Assembly (NCBI RefSeq): GCF_028548455.1
Contig: NZ_JAQQLF010000002.1
Span: 241,657 to 305,656, forward strand
DNA: 64,000 nt
Source of the DNA: Vogesella aquatica
GTDB lineage: Bacteria > Pseudomonadota > Gammaproteobacteria > Burkholderiales > Chromobacteriaceae
Reading direction: 5' to 3'
How positions within the stretch are numbered: the stretch's first letter is position 1; the number at the start of each line of letters is the position of its first letter. The notes beneath the pieces were generated by a model. That model was given only the letters and a program-made list of their open reading frames with translations, made no database searches and was not told the DNA's origin. Position numbers and translations under genes: made by a program. This document shows positions 53,949 to 63,631 of this stretch, piece after piece.

Positions 53949-55045
53949 ATGTCACAACCTTACTCTCTCAAGTTGGCCGCAGCGGCCGGGCCGCGAGCCA
54001 CCACGCTGGGCCTGGGCCTGTTGCTGGCCCTGCTGATGCTGCTACCGCTGGGGCACTGGGCGCTGCCGGAGGGCCACGCGCTGCACGTGTCGGCGTACAC
54101 GCTCACCCTTACCGGCAAGATCCTGTGCTACGCCATCGTGGCGCTGGCGATGGACCTGGTGTGGGGCTATACCGGCCTGCTCAGCCTGGGCCATGGACTG
54201 TTCTTTGCGCTGGGCGGCTACGGCATGGGCATGTACCTGATGCGCCAGATCGGCCGCGACGGCAATTACCAGAGCGACCTGCCCGATTTCATGGTGTTTC
54301 TGGACTGGAAAACCCTGCCGTGGTTCTGGCAAGGCAGCGAGCATTTTGCCTGGGCGCTGCTGGTGATCGTGCTGGTGCCGGGCCTGCTGGCGCTGGTATT
54401 CGGCTGGCTGGCGTTCCGCTCGCGCATCAAGGGCGTGTACTTCTCCATCATGACCCAGGCGCTGACCTTTGCCGCCATGTTGCTGTTCTTCCGCAACGAA
54501 ACCGGCTTTGGCGGCAACAACGGCTTTACCGACTTCAAGCGCATCCTCGGTTTCGGCATTGCCGAGCCGGCCACCCGCGCTGTGCTGTTTGCCGCCACCG
54601 TGCTGTTGCTGGCGCTGGCCTTGTGGGGCGCGTTCTGGCTGGTGCACAGCAAGTTCGGCCGCATCCTCACCGCCATCCGCGACGCCGAAAGCCGGCTGAT
54701 GTTCTGCGGCTACAACCCGCTGTACTACAAGCTGGCGATCTGGGTGCTGTCGGCGGTGCTGTGCGCGCTGGCCGGTGCCTTGTACGTGCCGCAGGTGGGC
54801 ATCATCAACCCCAGCGAAATGTCGCCGGGCAACTCCATCGAAATCGCCATCTGGGTGGCGCTGGGCGGCCGCGGCACGCTGATCGGCCCGGTGCTGGGCG
54901 CCGCCATCGTCAACGGTGCCAAGAGCTGGTTCACGGTGGCGTTTCCCGAATACTGGCTGTTTTTCCTGGGCTTCCTGTTTATCGCCGCCACGCTGCTGCT
55001 GCCCAACGGCGTGCTGGGCCTGCTGCGCAAGAAAGGGGACCGCTA

Positions 55046-55046
<1 letters not shown>
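53949..55046 (+). CDS. urtC: Urea ABC transporter, permease UrtC
   Basis: The LivM-type membrane subunit, 365 residues and about nine helices. Landmarks are DLVWGYTGLLSLGHGLFFAL, FRSRIKGVYFSIMTQALTFA, NETGFGGNNGFTDFKRILGF and the ATPase-coupling loop FGRILTAIRDAESRLMFCGY. Its TAATG end overlaps the start of urtD by one base. A near-copy (AAGTTGGCCGCA) of the uptake-like motif lies at 53970-53981 in the first codons. Confidence 0.95.
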
Positions 55047-55879
<833 letters not shown>

Positions 55880-55882
55880 ATC

Positions 55883-56581
55883 ATGCTGAAAGTGGACAAA
55901 CTCAACCAGTTTTACGGCGGTAGCCACATCCTGCGCGACGTGGCGTTCGAGGCGCCGGTGGGCGAGGTGACCTGCATCCTGGGCCGCAATGGCGTGGGCA
56001 AGAGCACGCTGCTGCGCTGCCTGATGGGGCAGATCGCCGCCAAGAGCGGCGCGGTAGCGTGGCAGGGCGAGGACATCCAGCGCCTGGCCCCGCACCAGCG
56101 CGTGGCGCGCGGCATGGCCTACGTGCCGCAGGGGCGCGAGATCTTTGCCCGGCTGACGGTGGAAGAAAACCTGAAGATGGGGCTGGCGCGCTTTGGCGGC
56201 CGCCAGGGGCGCGAGATTCCGGCCAGCGTGTACGAGATGTTTCCGGTGCTGCACGACATGAAACACCGCCGCGGCGGCGACCTGTCCGGCGGCCAGCAGC
56301 AACAGCTGGCCATCGGCCGCGCGCTGGTTAGCCAGCCCAGCCTGCTGATCCTGGACGAGCCGACCGAGGGCATCCAGCCGTCCATCATCAAGGACATCGG
56401 CGCCGTGATCAAAAGGTTGGCCGCACGCGGCGACATGGCCATCTTGCTGGTAGAGCAGTACTACGACTTTGCTGAAGCGCTGGCCGACCGCTACGTGGTG
56501 ATGTCGCGCGGCGAGGTGATCAAGGCCGGGCAGGGCAAGGCCATGCCGCAGGACGGCGTGCGCGAATTACTGGCGATCTAG
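55883..56581 (+). CDS. urtE: Urea ABC transporter, ATP-binding protein UrtE
   Basis: A LivF-type ATPase of 232 residues. Walker A is LGRNGVGKSTLLRCLMG, the signature LSGGQQQQLAIGRALV, Walker B LLILDEPTEGIQPS and the switch histidine position is replaced in LLVEQYYDFA, as usual in this family. AGGTTGGCCGCA at 56414-56425 encodes R-L-A-A with codons AGG-TTG-GCC-GCA, which differ from the CGC and CTG codons used elsewhere in the gene. It is the last urt gene; ureD follows after 89 bases. Confidence 0.95.
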   Translation: MLKVDKLNQFYGGSHILRDVAFEAPVGEVTCILGRNGVGKSTLLRCLMGQIAAKSGAVAWQGEDIQRLAPHQRVARGMAYVPQGREIFARLTVEENLKMGLARFGGRQGREIPASVYEMFPVLHDMKHRRGGDLSGGQQQQLAIGRALVSQPSLLILDEPTEGIQPSIIKDIGAVIKRLAARGDMAILLVEQYYDFAEALADRYVVMSRGEVIKAGQGKAMPQDGVRELLAI

Positions 56582-56601
56582 CCGCACTGCTGGCCTAAGC
56601 G

Positions 56602-56628
56602 GCCCCGTGTCATGCACTGGCACGGGGC
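56602..56628 (+). terminator. Hairpin between urtE and ureD
   Basis: GCCCCGTG (56602-56609) pairs with CACGGGGC (56621-56628) with an 11-base loop. No T-run follows, so it may be a weak terminator or an mRNA-stabilising structure. Confidence 0.5.
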
Positions 56629-56670
56629 TTGCAATACCGCTATCGAACCGACTTTCCCCCTGCCTGCCCG

Positions 56671-57525
56671 ATGAAACCCGACGCTGTTGCCGCTCTGCTT
56701 CCCCCGTCCCTGCTGCAAGGCTGGCCTGCCAGCCTGCAGCTGGCTTACGCCCGCGACGGCGCCCGCACCGTTCCGGTGCTGCGCCGCCACAGCGGCCCGT
56801 TACGGGTGCAGAAGCACTTTATCGGTGCCGACGGCAGCTGCGAGCACATCATCGTGCACCCGCCGGGCGGCGTGGCCGGCGGCGATAGCCTGACGCTGGA
56901 CATCGCGCTGCAGGCCGGCAGCGAGGTACTGCTCACCAGCCCCGGCGCCGCCAAGTGGTACGACGGCTTTGGCCGCCAGGCGCGGCAGCACATCAGCATC
57001 CGCCAGGCTGCCGGCAGCGTACTGGCGTGGCTGCCGCAGGAAACCATCCTGTTCGATGGCGCCGACGTGCGCTTTGCCAGCTGCGCCCAGCTGGCCGGCG
57101 ACGCCCGCCTGCTGTGGGGCGACGTGGTGTGCCTGGGCCGCCCTGCGGCCAACCTTTTGTACCGCCGTGGCTGCTGGCGGCAGCAGGCCGACATCTACCG
57201 CGACGGCCGCTTGATCTACAGCGAGCGCACCGTGCTGCCGGCCGACAGCCACCTGCTGCAGTCGCCGGTGGGCCTGGGCGGCCACAGCGTGGTGGCCACG
57301 CTGCTGTGGGCCGGGCCGGCGCTGCCGCCCGCGCTGCACGACGCGGTACTGGCGCTGCCAGTGGCCGGCTGCGCCGCCGCCAGCCAGCTGGACGACATCT
57401 GGCTGGCGCGTTTTGTCGGCGACGGTGCCGAGGCGGCGCTGGCCTGGCTGCGCGCCGCCCGCCACCTGATCCACCCCTTTACCCACGGCCGCCCGGCGCA
57501 CGCACCGCGCATCTGGGCTACCTGA
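56671..57525 (+). CDS. ureD: Urease accessory protein UreD
   Basis: It forms the first chaperone layer on apo-urease, with UreF and UreG. The 284-residue protein shows [60 protein letters not shown] and [14 protein letters not shown], the usual UreD signatures. The ATG at 56671 has only a weak ribosome site, but the frame upstream does not fit the family. An exact AGGTTGGCCGCA lies on the reverse strand at 57144-57155. The ureA gene follows after 18 bases. Confidence 0.93.
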   Translation: MKPDAVAALLPPSLLQGWPASLQLAYARDGARTVPVLRRHSGPLRVQKHFIGADGSCEHIIVHPPGGVAGGDSLTLDIALQAGSEVLLTSPGAAKWYDGFGRQARQHISIRQAAGSVLAWLPQETILFDGADVRFASCAQLAGDARLLWGDVVCLGRPAANLLYRRGCWRQQADIYRDGRLIYSERTVLPADSHLLQSPVGLGGHSVVATLLWAGPALPPALHDAVLALPVAGCAAASQLDDIWLARFVGDGAEAALAWLRAARHLIHPFTHGRPAHAPRIWAT

Positions 57526-57543
57526 TACCGAGGCAATACAACC

Positions 57544-57846
57544 ATGGAACTGACCCCCCGCGAGAAGGACAAGCTGCTGATCTTTACCGCCGCCTTGCTG
57601 GCCGAACGCCGCCGTGCGCGCGGCCTGAAGCTGAACTACCCCGAGGCGGTAGCCTTCATCAGCGCCGCCATCATGGAAGGGGCGCGCGACGGCCAGAGCG
57701 TGGCCGCGCTGATGCACTACGGCACCACGCTGCTGACCCGCCACGACGTGATGGACGGCGTGGCAGAGATGATTCCGGATATCCAGGTAGAAGCCACCTT
57801 TCCCGACGGCACCAAGCTGGTGACCGTGCATCAACCCATCGTTTAG
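57544..57846 (+). CDS. ureA: Urease subunit gamma
   Basis: The 100-residue protein starts [20 protein letters not shown] and contains [20 protein letters not shown] with [13 protein letters not shown] and the conserved [20 protein letters not shown]. It is the smallest structural subunit of the nickel urease. Gamma, beta and alpha are separate genes here, the common bacterial arrangement. It is followed by ureB after eight bases. Confidence 0.97.
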   Translation: MELTPREKDKLLIFTAALLAERRRARGLKLNYPEAVAFISAAIMEGARDGQSVAALMHYGTTLLTRHDVMDGVAEMIPDIQVEATFPDGTKLVTVHQPIV

Positions 57847-57854
57847 GAGCCGCC

Positions 57855-58160
57855 ATGATTCCAGGGGAAACACTCGCCGCCGACGGCGAGATCGAACTCA
57901 ACGTTGGCCGCGCCACGCTGACGCTGCCGGTTTCCAATAGTGGCGACCGCCCGGTACAGGTGGGCTCGCACTACCACTTTGCCGAGGTCAATAACGCGCT
58001 GCTGTTCGACCGCGATGTGGCGCGCGGCTTCCGGCTGAACATCGCGGCCGGCACCGCCGTGCGTTTCGAGCCGGGCCAGACGCGCACCGTCGAGCTGGTG
58101 GCGCTGGCGGGGTTGCGCCGCGTGTACGGCTTTCAGGGCAAGGTGATGGGGGCATTATGA
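57855..58160 (+). CDS. ureB: Urease subunit beta
   Basis: The 101-residue protein starts [19 protein letters not shown] and contains [39 protein letters not shown] and the terminal [10 protein letters not shown]. It is a structural subunit of urease. AGGAG lies five bases before the ATG. The last four bases overlap ureC, so the two are translationally coupled. Confidence 0.97.
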   Translation: MIPGETLAADGEIELNVGRATLTLPVSNSGDRPVQVGSHYHFAEVNNALLFDRDVARGFRLNIAAGTAVRFEPGQTRTVELVALAGLRRVYGFQGKVMGAL

Positions 58161-59857
58161 AAATCAGCAGACAGGCATACGCCGAGATGTTCGGCCCCAC
58201 CACCGGCGACCGCGTGCGGCTGGCCGACACCGGCTTGCTGGCCGAGGTGGAGCGCGATTACACCGTGTACGGAGAAGAGGTGAAATTCGGCGGCGGCAAG
58301 GTTATCCGCGACGGCATGGGCCAGAGCCAGGCGCTGGCGGCCGAGGTGGCCGACACGGTGCTGACCAACGCGCTGATCCTGGATCACTGGGGCATTGTGA
58401 AGGCCGATATTGCGCTGAAAAACGGCCGCATCGCCGCCATCGGCAAGGCCGGCAACCCCGACATCCAGCCCGGTGTGGACATCGTGATCGGCGCATCCAC
58501 CGAGATCATCGCCGCCGAAGGCATGATCGTCACCGCCGGCGGCATCGACACCCATATCCACTTCATCTGCCCGCAGCAGATCGACGAAGCGCTGATGTCC
58601 GGCGTCACCACCATGATAGGCGGCGGCACCGGCCCGGCCACCGGCACCAACGCCACCACCTGCACGCCGGGGCCGTGGCATATGGCGCAGATGCTGAAAG
58701 CCGCCGAGGCGTTTCCGATGAACCTGGGCTTTACCGGCAAGGGCAACGCCAGCCTGCCGGAGCCGCTGCGCGAACAGGTACGCGCTGGCGCCATCGGCCT
58801 GAAGCTGCACGAAGACTGGGGTACCACACCGGCCGCCATCGACAACTGCCTGAGCGTGGCCGACGAGATGGACGTGCAGGTGGCCATCCACACCGACACG
58901 CTGAACGAAGGCGGCTTTATCGAGGCTACGTTGGCCGCGTTCAAGGGCCGCACCATCCACACCTACCATACCGAAGGCGCCGGCGGCGGCCACGCGCCGG
59001 ACATCATCAAGGCCTGCGGCCAACGTAACGTACTGCCCAGCTCCACCAACCCGACGCGGCCGTTTACCGTCAACACCATCGACGAGCACCTGGACATGCT
59101 GATGGTGTGCCATCACCTGGACCCGGCCATCGCCGAAGACGTGGCCTTTGCCGAAAGCCGCATCCGCCGCGAAACCATCGCCGCCGAGGACATCCTGCAC
59201 GACCTGGGCGCCTTCGCCATGATGTCGTCCGACAGCCAGGCCATGGGCCGCGTGGGCGAAACCATCCTGCGCTGCTGGCAAACCGCCGACAAAATGAAGC
59301 AGCAACGCGGCCCGTTGCCGGGTGACGGCCTCGGCAACGACAACGCCCGCATCAAGCGCTACCTGGCCAAGTACACCATCAACCCGGCCATCACCCACGG
59401 CATTGCCCACGAGGTGGGCAGTGTGGAGGTGGGCAAGCTGGCCGACCTGGTGATCTGGCGGCCGGCGTTCTTTGGCGTGAAGCCCAGCCTGATCCTGAAG
59501 GGCGGCATCATCGCCGCCGCCGCGATGGGCGACGCCAACGCCAGCATCCCCACGCCGCAGCCGGTGCATTACCGGCCGATGTTCGGCGCCTACGGCGGCG
59601 CCATTGCCGCCGGCAGCGTTACTTTTGTGTCGCAGGCGGCGCTGGCCGCCGGCGTGGGCGAGGCGCTGGGGCTGAAGAAGCGGCTGGTGGCGGTGCAAGG
59701 TTGCCGCAGCGTGCAGAAAACCGACCTGATCCACAACGATTACCTGCCGGTGATCGAGGTGGACCCGCAAAACTACCAGGTACGAGCCGACGGCGAACTG
59801 CTGTGGTGCGAGCCGGCCAGTGTGCTGCCGATGGCGCAGCGCTACTTTCTTTTCTAG
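58157..59857 (+). CDS. ureC: Urease subunit alpha (catalytic)
   Basis: It hydrolyses urea to ammonia and carbamate at a di-nickel site. The 566 residues hold the nickel-binding pair in [13 protein letters not shown], the carbamylated lysine near residue 216 in GLKLHEDWG, the [12 protein letters not shown] segment, the [14 protein letters not shown] histidine block and the mobile flap MVCHHLDP with its conserved cysteine and histidine. All key residues I checked are present. It overlaps ureB by four bases, and ureE follows after nine bases. Confidence 0.97.
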   Translation: MKISRQAYAEMFGPTTGDRVRLADTGLLAEVERDYTVYGEEVKFGGGKVIRDGMGQSQALAAEVADTVLTNALILDHWGIVKADIALKNGRIAAIGKAGNPDIQPGVDIVIGASTEIIAAEGMIVTAGGIDTHIHFICPQQIDEALMSGVTTMIGGGTGPATGTNATTCTPGPWHMAQMLKAAEAFPMNLGFTGKGNASLPEPLREQVRAGAIGLKLHEDWGTTPAAIDNCLSVADEMDVQVAIHTDTLNEGGFIEATLAAFKGRTIHTYHTEGAGGGHAPDIIKACGQRNVLPSSTNPTRPFTVNTIDEHLDMLMVCHHLDPAIAEDVAFAESRIRRETIAAEDILHDLGAFAMMSSDSQAMGRVGETILRCWQTADKMKQQRGPLPGDGLGNDNARIKRYLAKYTINPAITHGIAHEVGSVEVGKLADLVIWRPAFFGVKPSLILKGGIIAAAAMGDANASIPTPQPVHYRPMFGAYGGAIAAGSVTFVSQAALAAGVGEALGLKKRLVAVQGCRSVQKTDLIHNDYLPVIEVDPQNYQVRADGELLWCEPASVLPMAQRYFLF

Positions 59858-59866
59858 GAGCCCAGC

Positions 59867-60364
59867 ATGCTGGTATTGCGACAACACGCCAGCGGCGGCC
59901 AGCCAGCCGATGAGCTGGTGCTGGATTTCGACCGCCGCTGCAAGACGCGGCTGCTTACCCGCAGCGCCGCCGGCGAAGAGGTGGGCGTGATGCTGCCGCC
60001 GGGCAGCCCGCCGCTGCGCGATGGCGACCTGCTGCAGGCCGACGACGGCCGCTGCGTGCGCGTGGTAGCCGCCGCCGAGCCGCTGCTGCACGTGGCCTGC
60101 CCCGACGCGGTAACGCTGGCGCGCGCGGCCTACCACCTGGGTAACCGCCACGTGAAAGTGGAAGTCGGCGCCGGCTGGCTGCGCCTGCTGCAGGACGAGG
60201 TGCTGGCCGACATGCTGCAGCAGATGGGCCTGCAGGTGGAAAGGTTGGCCGCAGGCTTCTCGCCGGAGCACGGCGCCTACGGTGGCGGCCATCACCATTC
60301 GCACGGCCAGGAAGCGGCGTTCCACTACGCGCCGAAAATCCACCAGTTCGGGGGCCAGCCATGA
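59867..60364 (+). CDS. ureE: Urease accessory protein UreE (nickel metallochaperone)
   Basis: It delivers nickel to urease. The 165-residue protein has the N-terminal peptide-binding part (LVLDFDRRCKTRLLTRSAAG, GVMLPPGSPPLRDGD), the central metal domain with AYHLGNRHVKVEV, DEVLADMLQQMG and GAYGGGHHHSHGQ, and a short histidine-containing tail. The tail is only moderately His-rich compared with Klebsiella UreE. AGGTTGGCCGCA at 60242-60253 encodes R-L-A-A. The last four bases overlap ureF. Confidence 0.95.
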   Translation: MLVLRQHASGGQPADELVLDFDRRCKTRLLTRSAAGEEVGVMLPPGSPPLRDGDLLQADDGRCVRVVAAAEPLLHVACPDAVTLARAAYHLGNRHVKVEVGAGWLRLLQDEVLADMLQQMGLQVERLAAGFSPEHGAYGGGHHHSHGQEAAFHYAPKIHQFGGQP

Positions 60365-61038
60365 GCGGCACCGCCACCCGCCTGCAACTGCTGCGCCTGG
60401 CCAGCCCCGGCTTGCCCATTGGCGGCTACAGCTACTCGCAGGGTATGGAAACCGCGCTCGACCTGGGCCTGGTACACGACGAAGCCACGGCGCGGCACTG
60501 GCTGGCCGACCTGCTGGCCGGCCCGATGGCGCAGTTTGACGGCGCGGTGCTGGCTGCCTGCTGCCGCGCGGCAGCAAGCGGCGACGTGGCCGCGTTGCAG
60601 CGCCTTAACGCGCAGCTGCTGGCTAGCCGCGATAGCCGCGAGCAGGTACTGGAAAGCACGCAGATGGGCTACTCGCTACGCCAGCTGCTGCTGGGCCTGC
60701 CCGAAGGCGGCGACGCTGCGCTGTGGCCGGCCGGCGAGGCGCTGAGCCTGCCGGTAGCCTGGGCGCTGGCCGCCCGCTGCCTGCAATTGCCGGGAGAGCA
60801 GGCGCTGGAAGCCTGGCTGTGGGGCTGGCTGGAAAACCAGATCATGGTGCTGATGAAAGCCATGCCGATGGGGCAGAGCGCCGGCCAGCGCCTGATCTCC
60901 AGCCTGCTGCCCGAGCTGGCTACCGCCGCCGCCCGTGCCTGGCAGCTGCCGGAAGACGACATCAGCAATTTCGCCCCCCTGTACGCCTGGGTGGCGCAGA
61001 AACACGAAACCCAATACAGCCGGTTGTTCCGGTCTTGA
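60361..61038 (+). CDS. ureF: Urease accessory protein UreF
   Basis: UreF works with UreD and UreG as the activation complex and gates the UreG GTPase. The 225-residue, all-helical protein shows [39 protein letters not shown] and [20 protein letters not shown] near the C-terminus, the usual family markers. It overlaps ureE and ends 17 bases before ureG. Confidence 0.95.
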   Translation: MSGTATRLQLLRLASPGLPIGGYSYSQGMETALDLGLVHDEATARHWLADLLAGPMAQFDGAVLAACCRAAASGDVAALQRLNAQLLASRDSREQVLESTQMGYSLRQLLLGLPEGGDAALWPAGEALSLPVAWALAARCLQLPGEQALEAWLWGWLENQIMVLMKAMPMGQSAGQRLISSLLPELATAAARAWQLPEDDISNFAPLYAWVAQKHETQYSRLFRS

Positions 61039-61055
61039 TCAAAAGAGGACACAGC

Positions 61056-61691
61056 ATGAAACAGGCAGCATTACGCGTCGGCATCGGCGGCCCGGTGGGC
61101 TCCGGCAAGACCCACCTTACCTGGGCGCTGTGCACGGCGCTGCGCGACAAATACAACGTGGCCGCGGTCACCAACGACATCTACACCCAGGAAGACGCCC
61201 AGTTTCTGGTGCGCAACGAAGCGCTGGCGCCAGACCGCATCATCGGCGTGGAAACCGGCGGCTGCCCGCACACCGCCATCCGCGAAGACGCCTCCATCAA
61301 CCTGGAAGCCGTGGCGCGGCTGAATGCCCGCCACCCCGGCCTCGACGTCATCTTCATCGAAAGCGGCGGCGACAACCTGGCCGCTACCTTCAGCCCCGAG
61401 CTATCCGACCTGACGCTGTACGTAATCGACGTGTCCGCCGGCGACAAAATCCCGCGCAAAGGCGGCCCTGGCATCTGCAAAAGCGACCTGCTGGTGATCA
61501 ACAAGATCGACCTGGCGCCGCTGGTAGGCGCCTCGCTGGAGGTGATGGATCGCGACGCCAGCAAGATGCGCGGCGAGCGGCCGTTCATTTTCTCCAACCT
61601 CAAAAGCGGCCACGGCCTGGCCGACATCATCCGTTTCATCGAAGAAAAAGGCATGCTCACCCTGAATGCCGAAGGAGCTCACCATGCGTAA
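61056..61691 (+). CDS. ureG: Urease accessory protein UreG (GTPase)
   Basis: It hydrolyses GTP to drive nickel insertion. The 211-residue protein has the P-loop [17 protein letters not shown], switch and metal motif [20 protein letters not shown] with the C-P-H nickel site, [17 protein letters not shown], and the guanine-binding [10 protein letters not shown]. The ATG at 61056 follows GAGGACAC. The stop overlaps the start of ureJ by eight bases. Confidence 0.96.
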   Translation: MKQAALRVGIGGPVGSGKTHLTWALCTALRDKYNVAAVTNDIYTQEDAQFLVRNEALAPDRIIGVETGGCPHTAIREDASINLEAVARLNARHPGLDVIFIESGGDNLAATFSPELSDLTLYVIDVSAGDKIPRKGGPGICKSDLLVINKIDLAPLVGASLEVMDRDASKMRGERPFIFSNLKSGHGLADIIRFIEEKGMLTLNAEGAHHA

Positions 61692-62253
61692 ACCCCTGCT
61701 ATTTATCCTGCTGGCCGCGGCGGCCAACCTGGCGCAGGCCCACACCGGTCACGGTGCCGACGGTTTTGCCCACGGCTTTGGCCACCCGTTCTCCGGCCTG
61801 GACCACCTGCTGGCCATGTTCGCCGTCGGCCTGTGGTCGGCGCAGCTGGGCGGCCACGCGCGCTGGCAAGGCCCGGTGCTGTTCGTGCTGATGCTGGCCG
61901 CCGGCGCGGCGCTGGGCGTAGCCGGCGTGGCGCTGCCGTGGCTGGAAAGCGGCATCGCACTATCGGTATTGCTTAGCGGCCTGCTGGTGGCCGCGCTGGC
62001 CCGCCCGCCACGCCTGTTGGCCATGGCCGCCATCGCTGCCTTTGCGCTGTACCACGGCGTGGCCCACGGCCAGGAAATGCGGGCCGACGCCAGCGGCGCC
62101 GCCTACGCCGCCGGCTTCATGCTGGCCAGCGCGCTGCTGCACATTGCTGGGGTGGCAGTCGGCCAGGGCACGCTGCGCAGCGCCATGCTGCTGCGCGCGC
62201 TAGGCGCCGCCATCGCCGCCTCGGGCGCACTGCTGCTGGTGGGCACGCTGTAA
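61684..62253 (+). CDS. ureJ: HupE/UreJ-family nickel permease
   Basis: The 189-residue protein has a signal peptide ([18 protein letters not shown]) and about six membrane helices. The family signature reads [20 protein letters not shown], with the conserved H-P-x-x-G-x-D-H that binds nickel, and a second histidine group ([10 protein letters not shown]) in the middle. It should import Ni2+ for urease. GGAG lies seven bases before the ATG at 61684; an earlier ATG at 61666 is in frame but lacks a site. It ends the ure operon. Confidence 0.92.
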   Translation: MRKPLLFILLAAAANLAQAHTGHGADGFAHGFGHPFSGLDHLLAMFAVGLWSAQLGGHARWQGPVLFVLMLAAGAALGVAGVALPWLESGIALSVLLSGLLVAALARPPRLLAMAAIAAFALYHGVAHGQEMRADASGAAYAAGFMLASALLHIAGVAVGQGTLRSAMLLRALGAAIAASGALLLVGTL

Positions 62254-62259
62254 CGGGCC

Positions 62260-62340
62260 TGCGGCCAACGTTGGCGTGGTAGGGTGGGCAAAGGCCAACG
62301 GCCGTGCCCACCAGCGTGCCGTCGCGACAGCGTTGGCCGC
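62260..62340. repeat. Nested palindrome with uptake-like arms downstream of ureJ
   Basis: The outer arms are TGCGGCCAACG (62260-62270) and CGTTGGCCGC (62331-62340). Inside, GGTGGGCA (62283-62290) pairs with TGCCCACC (62305-62312). The inner GTAGGGTGGGCA-type hairpin resembles intergenic repeats common in proteobacteria. Confidence 0.6.
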
Positions 62341-62377
62341 CATATCGGCTGCACGGCAGCTGTGCAGTGGTAACAAG

Positions 62378-62406
62378 AAGGGCAAGCCTGCGGACTTGCC
62401 CTTTTG
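62378..62406 (+). terminator. Terminator of the urease operon
   Basis: AAGGGCAAG (62378-62386) pairs with CTTGCCCTT (62395-62403), followed by T residues. Confidence 0.85.
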
Positions 62407-62479
62407 TCATGGTGCGGCGGTATGATGTGGGGGTAGGTGGCAAGGCACCAGGCTGCGTCCACCAAGGTTTTAACCGCGT

Positions 62480-62586
62480 GTAGCTCGGATAAGCCAGCGG
62501 CGCATCCGGGGCGGGTGGGGTATCTCGACCAGGTTAGGTTAATGCTCGAGATAACCCCGGATGCGGCTGTGCCTTATCCGGGCTAC
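62480..62586. repeat. GTAGCCCGGATAAG-type palindromic repeat, copy A
   Basis: The left arm (62480-62511) and the right arm (62555-62586) are near-complementary over about 30 bases and begin GTAGCTCGGATAAG / end CTTATCCGGGCTAC. A second inner stem, TATCTCGA with TCGAGATA, sits in the loop. A diverged copy lies at 63151. Confidence 0.78.
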
Positions 62587-62663
62587 CTGCGGCATACTTA
62601 TTTAGGTTCGGCGAAAGCTAGAGATGTCTTTGTTCGGGATAGTCATTTTGGGTTGGTAAATTT

Positions 62664-63113
62664 ATGAAGTATTCTATTGTTTCTGTGTCGAAGTATCTGG
62701 GTTGCAAATCATCTGCTATTCTTGCTGATGATTTTTGTAAAGACTGGAGATTTAGGAAGGTTGAGAGGCGTGGCAGTGATTCGTATCGGAATGACTATAT
62801 TTTCTCGAGGCGGGGCCTGTCATTTGCTTCGGATGGTGATGATGTTGTTGTGGCAATATTCTTGTCTTTCAAGGCGAGTCCGCCATTTGATAGTGGCTTC
62901 GATGATTTGCCATTCTCATTTGGGCGCCTTGAGGTGAGGAATAGATTTGGTGAGCCGTCAGGCAGTAGAGAAAAATTTCATGATCCAATCCTGGGTGAGT
63001 ATGGTGGGTGGGATTGTTTCAATTTTCCCAATCATGTTCTTCACGTGCAATACTCCTCAGAAAGGGATGGTATTGAGTTGATAACGCTGATGACACCTGA
63101 TATGGCTTCCTAA
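62664..63113 (+). CDS. Orphan AT-rich protein, unknown (immunity-protein-like)
   Basis: A 149-residue acidic and aromatic protein. It has no signal peptide or membrane helix. The C-terminal half reads EVRNRFGEPSGSREKF, GEYGGWDCFNFPN and VLHVQYSSERDGIELITLMT, a pattern I associate with small single-domain proteins often found as immunity proteins or orphans; I cannot name the family. The gene is AT-rich against the GC-rich urease operon and is enclosed by two copies of the same palindromic repeat, which suggests acquisition. No toxin gene is visible beside it. Confidence 0.65.
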   Translation: MKYSIVSVSKYLGCKSSAILADDFCKDWRFRKVERRGSDSYRNDYIFSRRGLSFASDGDDVVVAIFLSFKASPPFDSGFDDLPFSFGRLEVRNRFGEPSGSREKFHDPILGEYGGWDCFNFPNHVLHVQYSSERDGIELITLMTPDMAS

Positions 63114-63150
63114 CATGGGCTTGTATGGCGAAATGAATAGTCGGATCAGC

Positions 63151-63263
63151 ATGTAGCCCGGATCAGCCAATGGCGCATCCGGGAATCCGGTGGTGCAACG
63201 TGATGGGGTGATATTGCCACAGGGTATTGTATCGGATGCAGCTATGCCTCACCCGGGCTGCAC
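63151..63263. repeat. GTAGCCCGGATAAG-type palindromic repeat, copy B
   Basis: The left arm begins GTAGCCCGGATCAGCC at 63153 and the right arm ends with CCGGGCTGCAC at 63263. It is more diverged than copy A but has the same arm order and size (about 110 bases). Confidence 0.7.
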
Positions 63264-63411
63264 ACTATGACTTATTTGCGTTGCGGGTCCAGATCAACGC
63301 TGGTAAGCGACAGGTAATGGATAGTTTGTTGAAATCGTCGAGATGACATTTCTCTGATAGGGCTGGAAAGATAATTTAACGTATTTGAAAATTATCCCAA
63401 AGGTGAGGTTT

Positions 63412-63621
63412 ATGATTTTATTGGTTGTTCTGTTTGTGTTGTCTATAGTTGCTGCTAACTTTCTTGCATATTTTGTTTTTAAGAAAATGGGTGGCGGTAG
63501 GCAGTTTAGATGGTATAAGGAGTGTGAGGTTGCGCGTGATCTTGTATGGATGGTTAGAATTTACAGGGGTCTCTTGTCTCTAGCCATGCTTTTATTTATT
63601 GCTATTCTGGTTGCAAGATGA
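63412..63621 (+). CDS. Small membrane protein, unknown
   Basis: A 69-residue protein with two hydrophobic helices (MILLVVLFVLSIVAANFLAY and LLSLAMLLFIAILVA) separated by a basic loop. GAGG lies about four bases before the ATG at 63412; an in-frame TTG at 63385 is less likely. It is AT-rich. I do not recognise a family; it could be part of the accessory segment. Confidence 0.5.
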   Translation: MILLVVLFVLSIVAANFLAYFVFKKMGGGRQFRWYKECEVARDLVWMVRIYRGLLSLAMLLFIAILVAR

Positions 63622-63631
63622 TCACGAGAAA

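Noticed and set aside
58133..60577. Long reverse-strand open frame opposite ureC and ureE
   Set aside because: Same reason: a GC-skew shadow of conserved urease genes, with no family pattern and no start signal.
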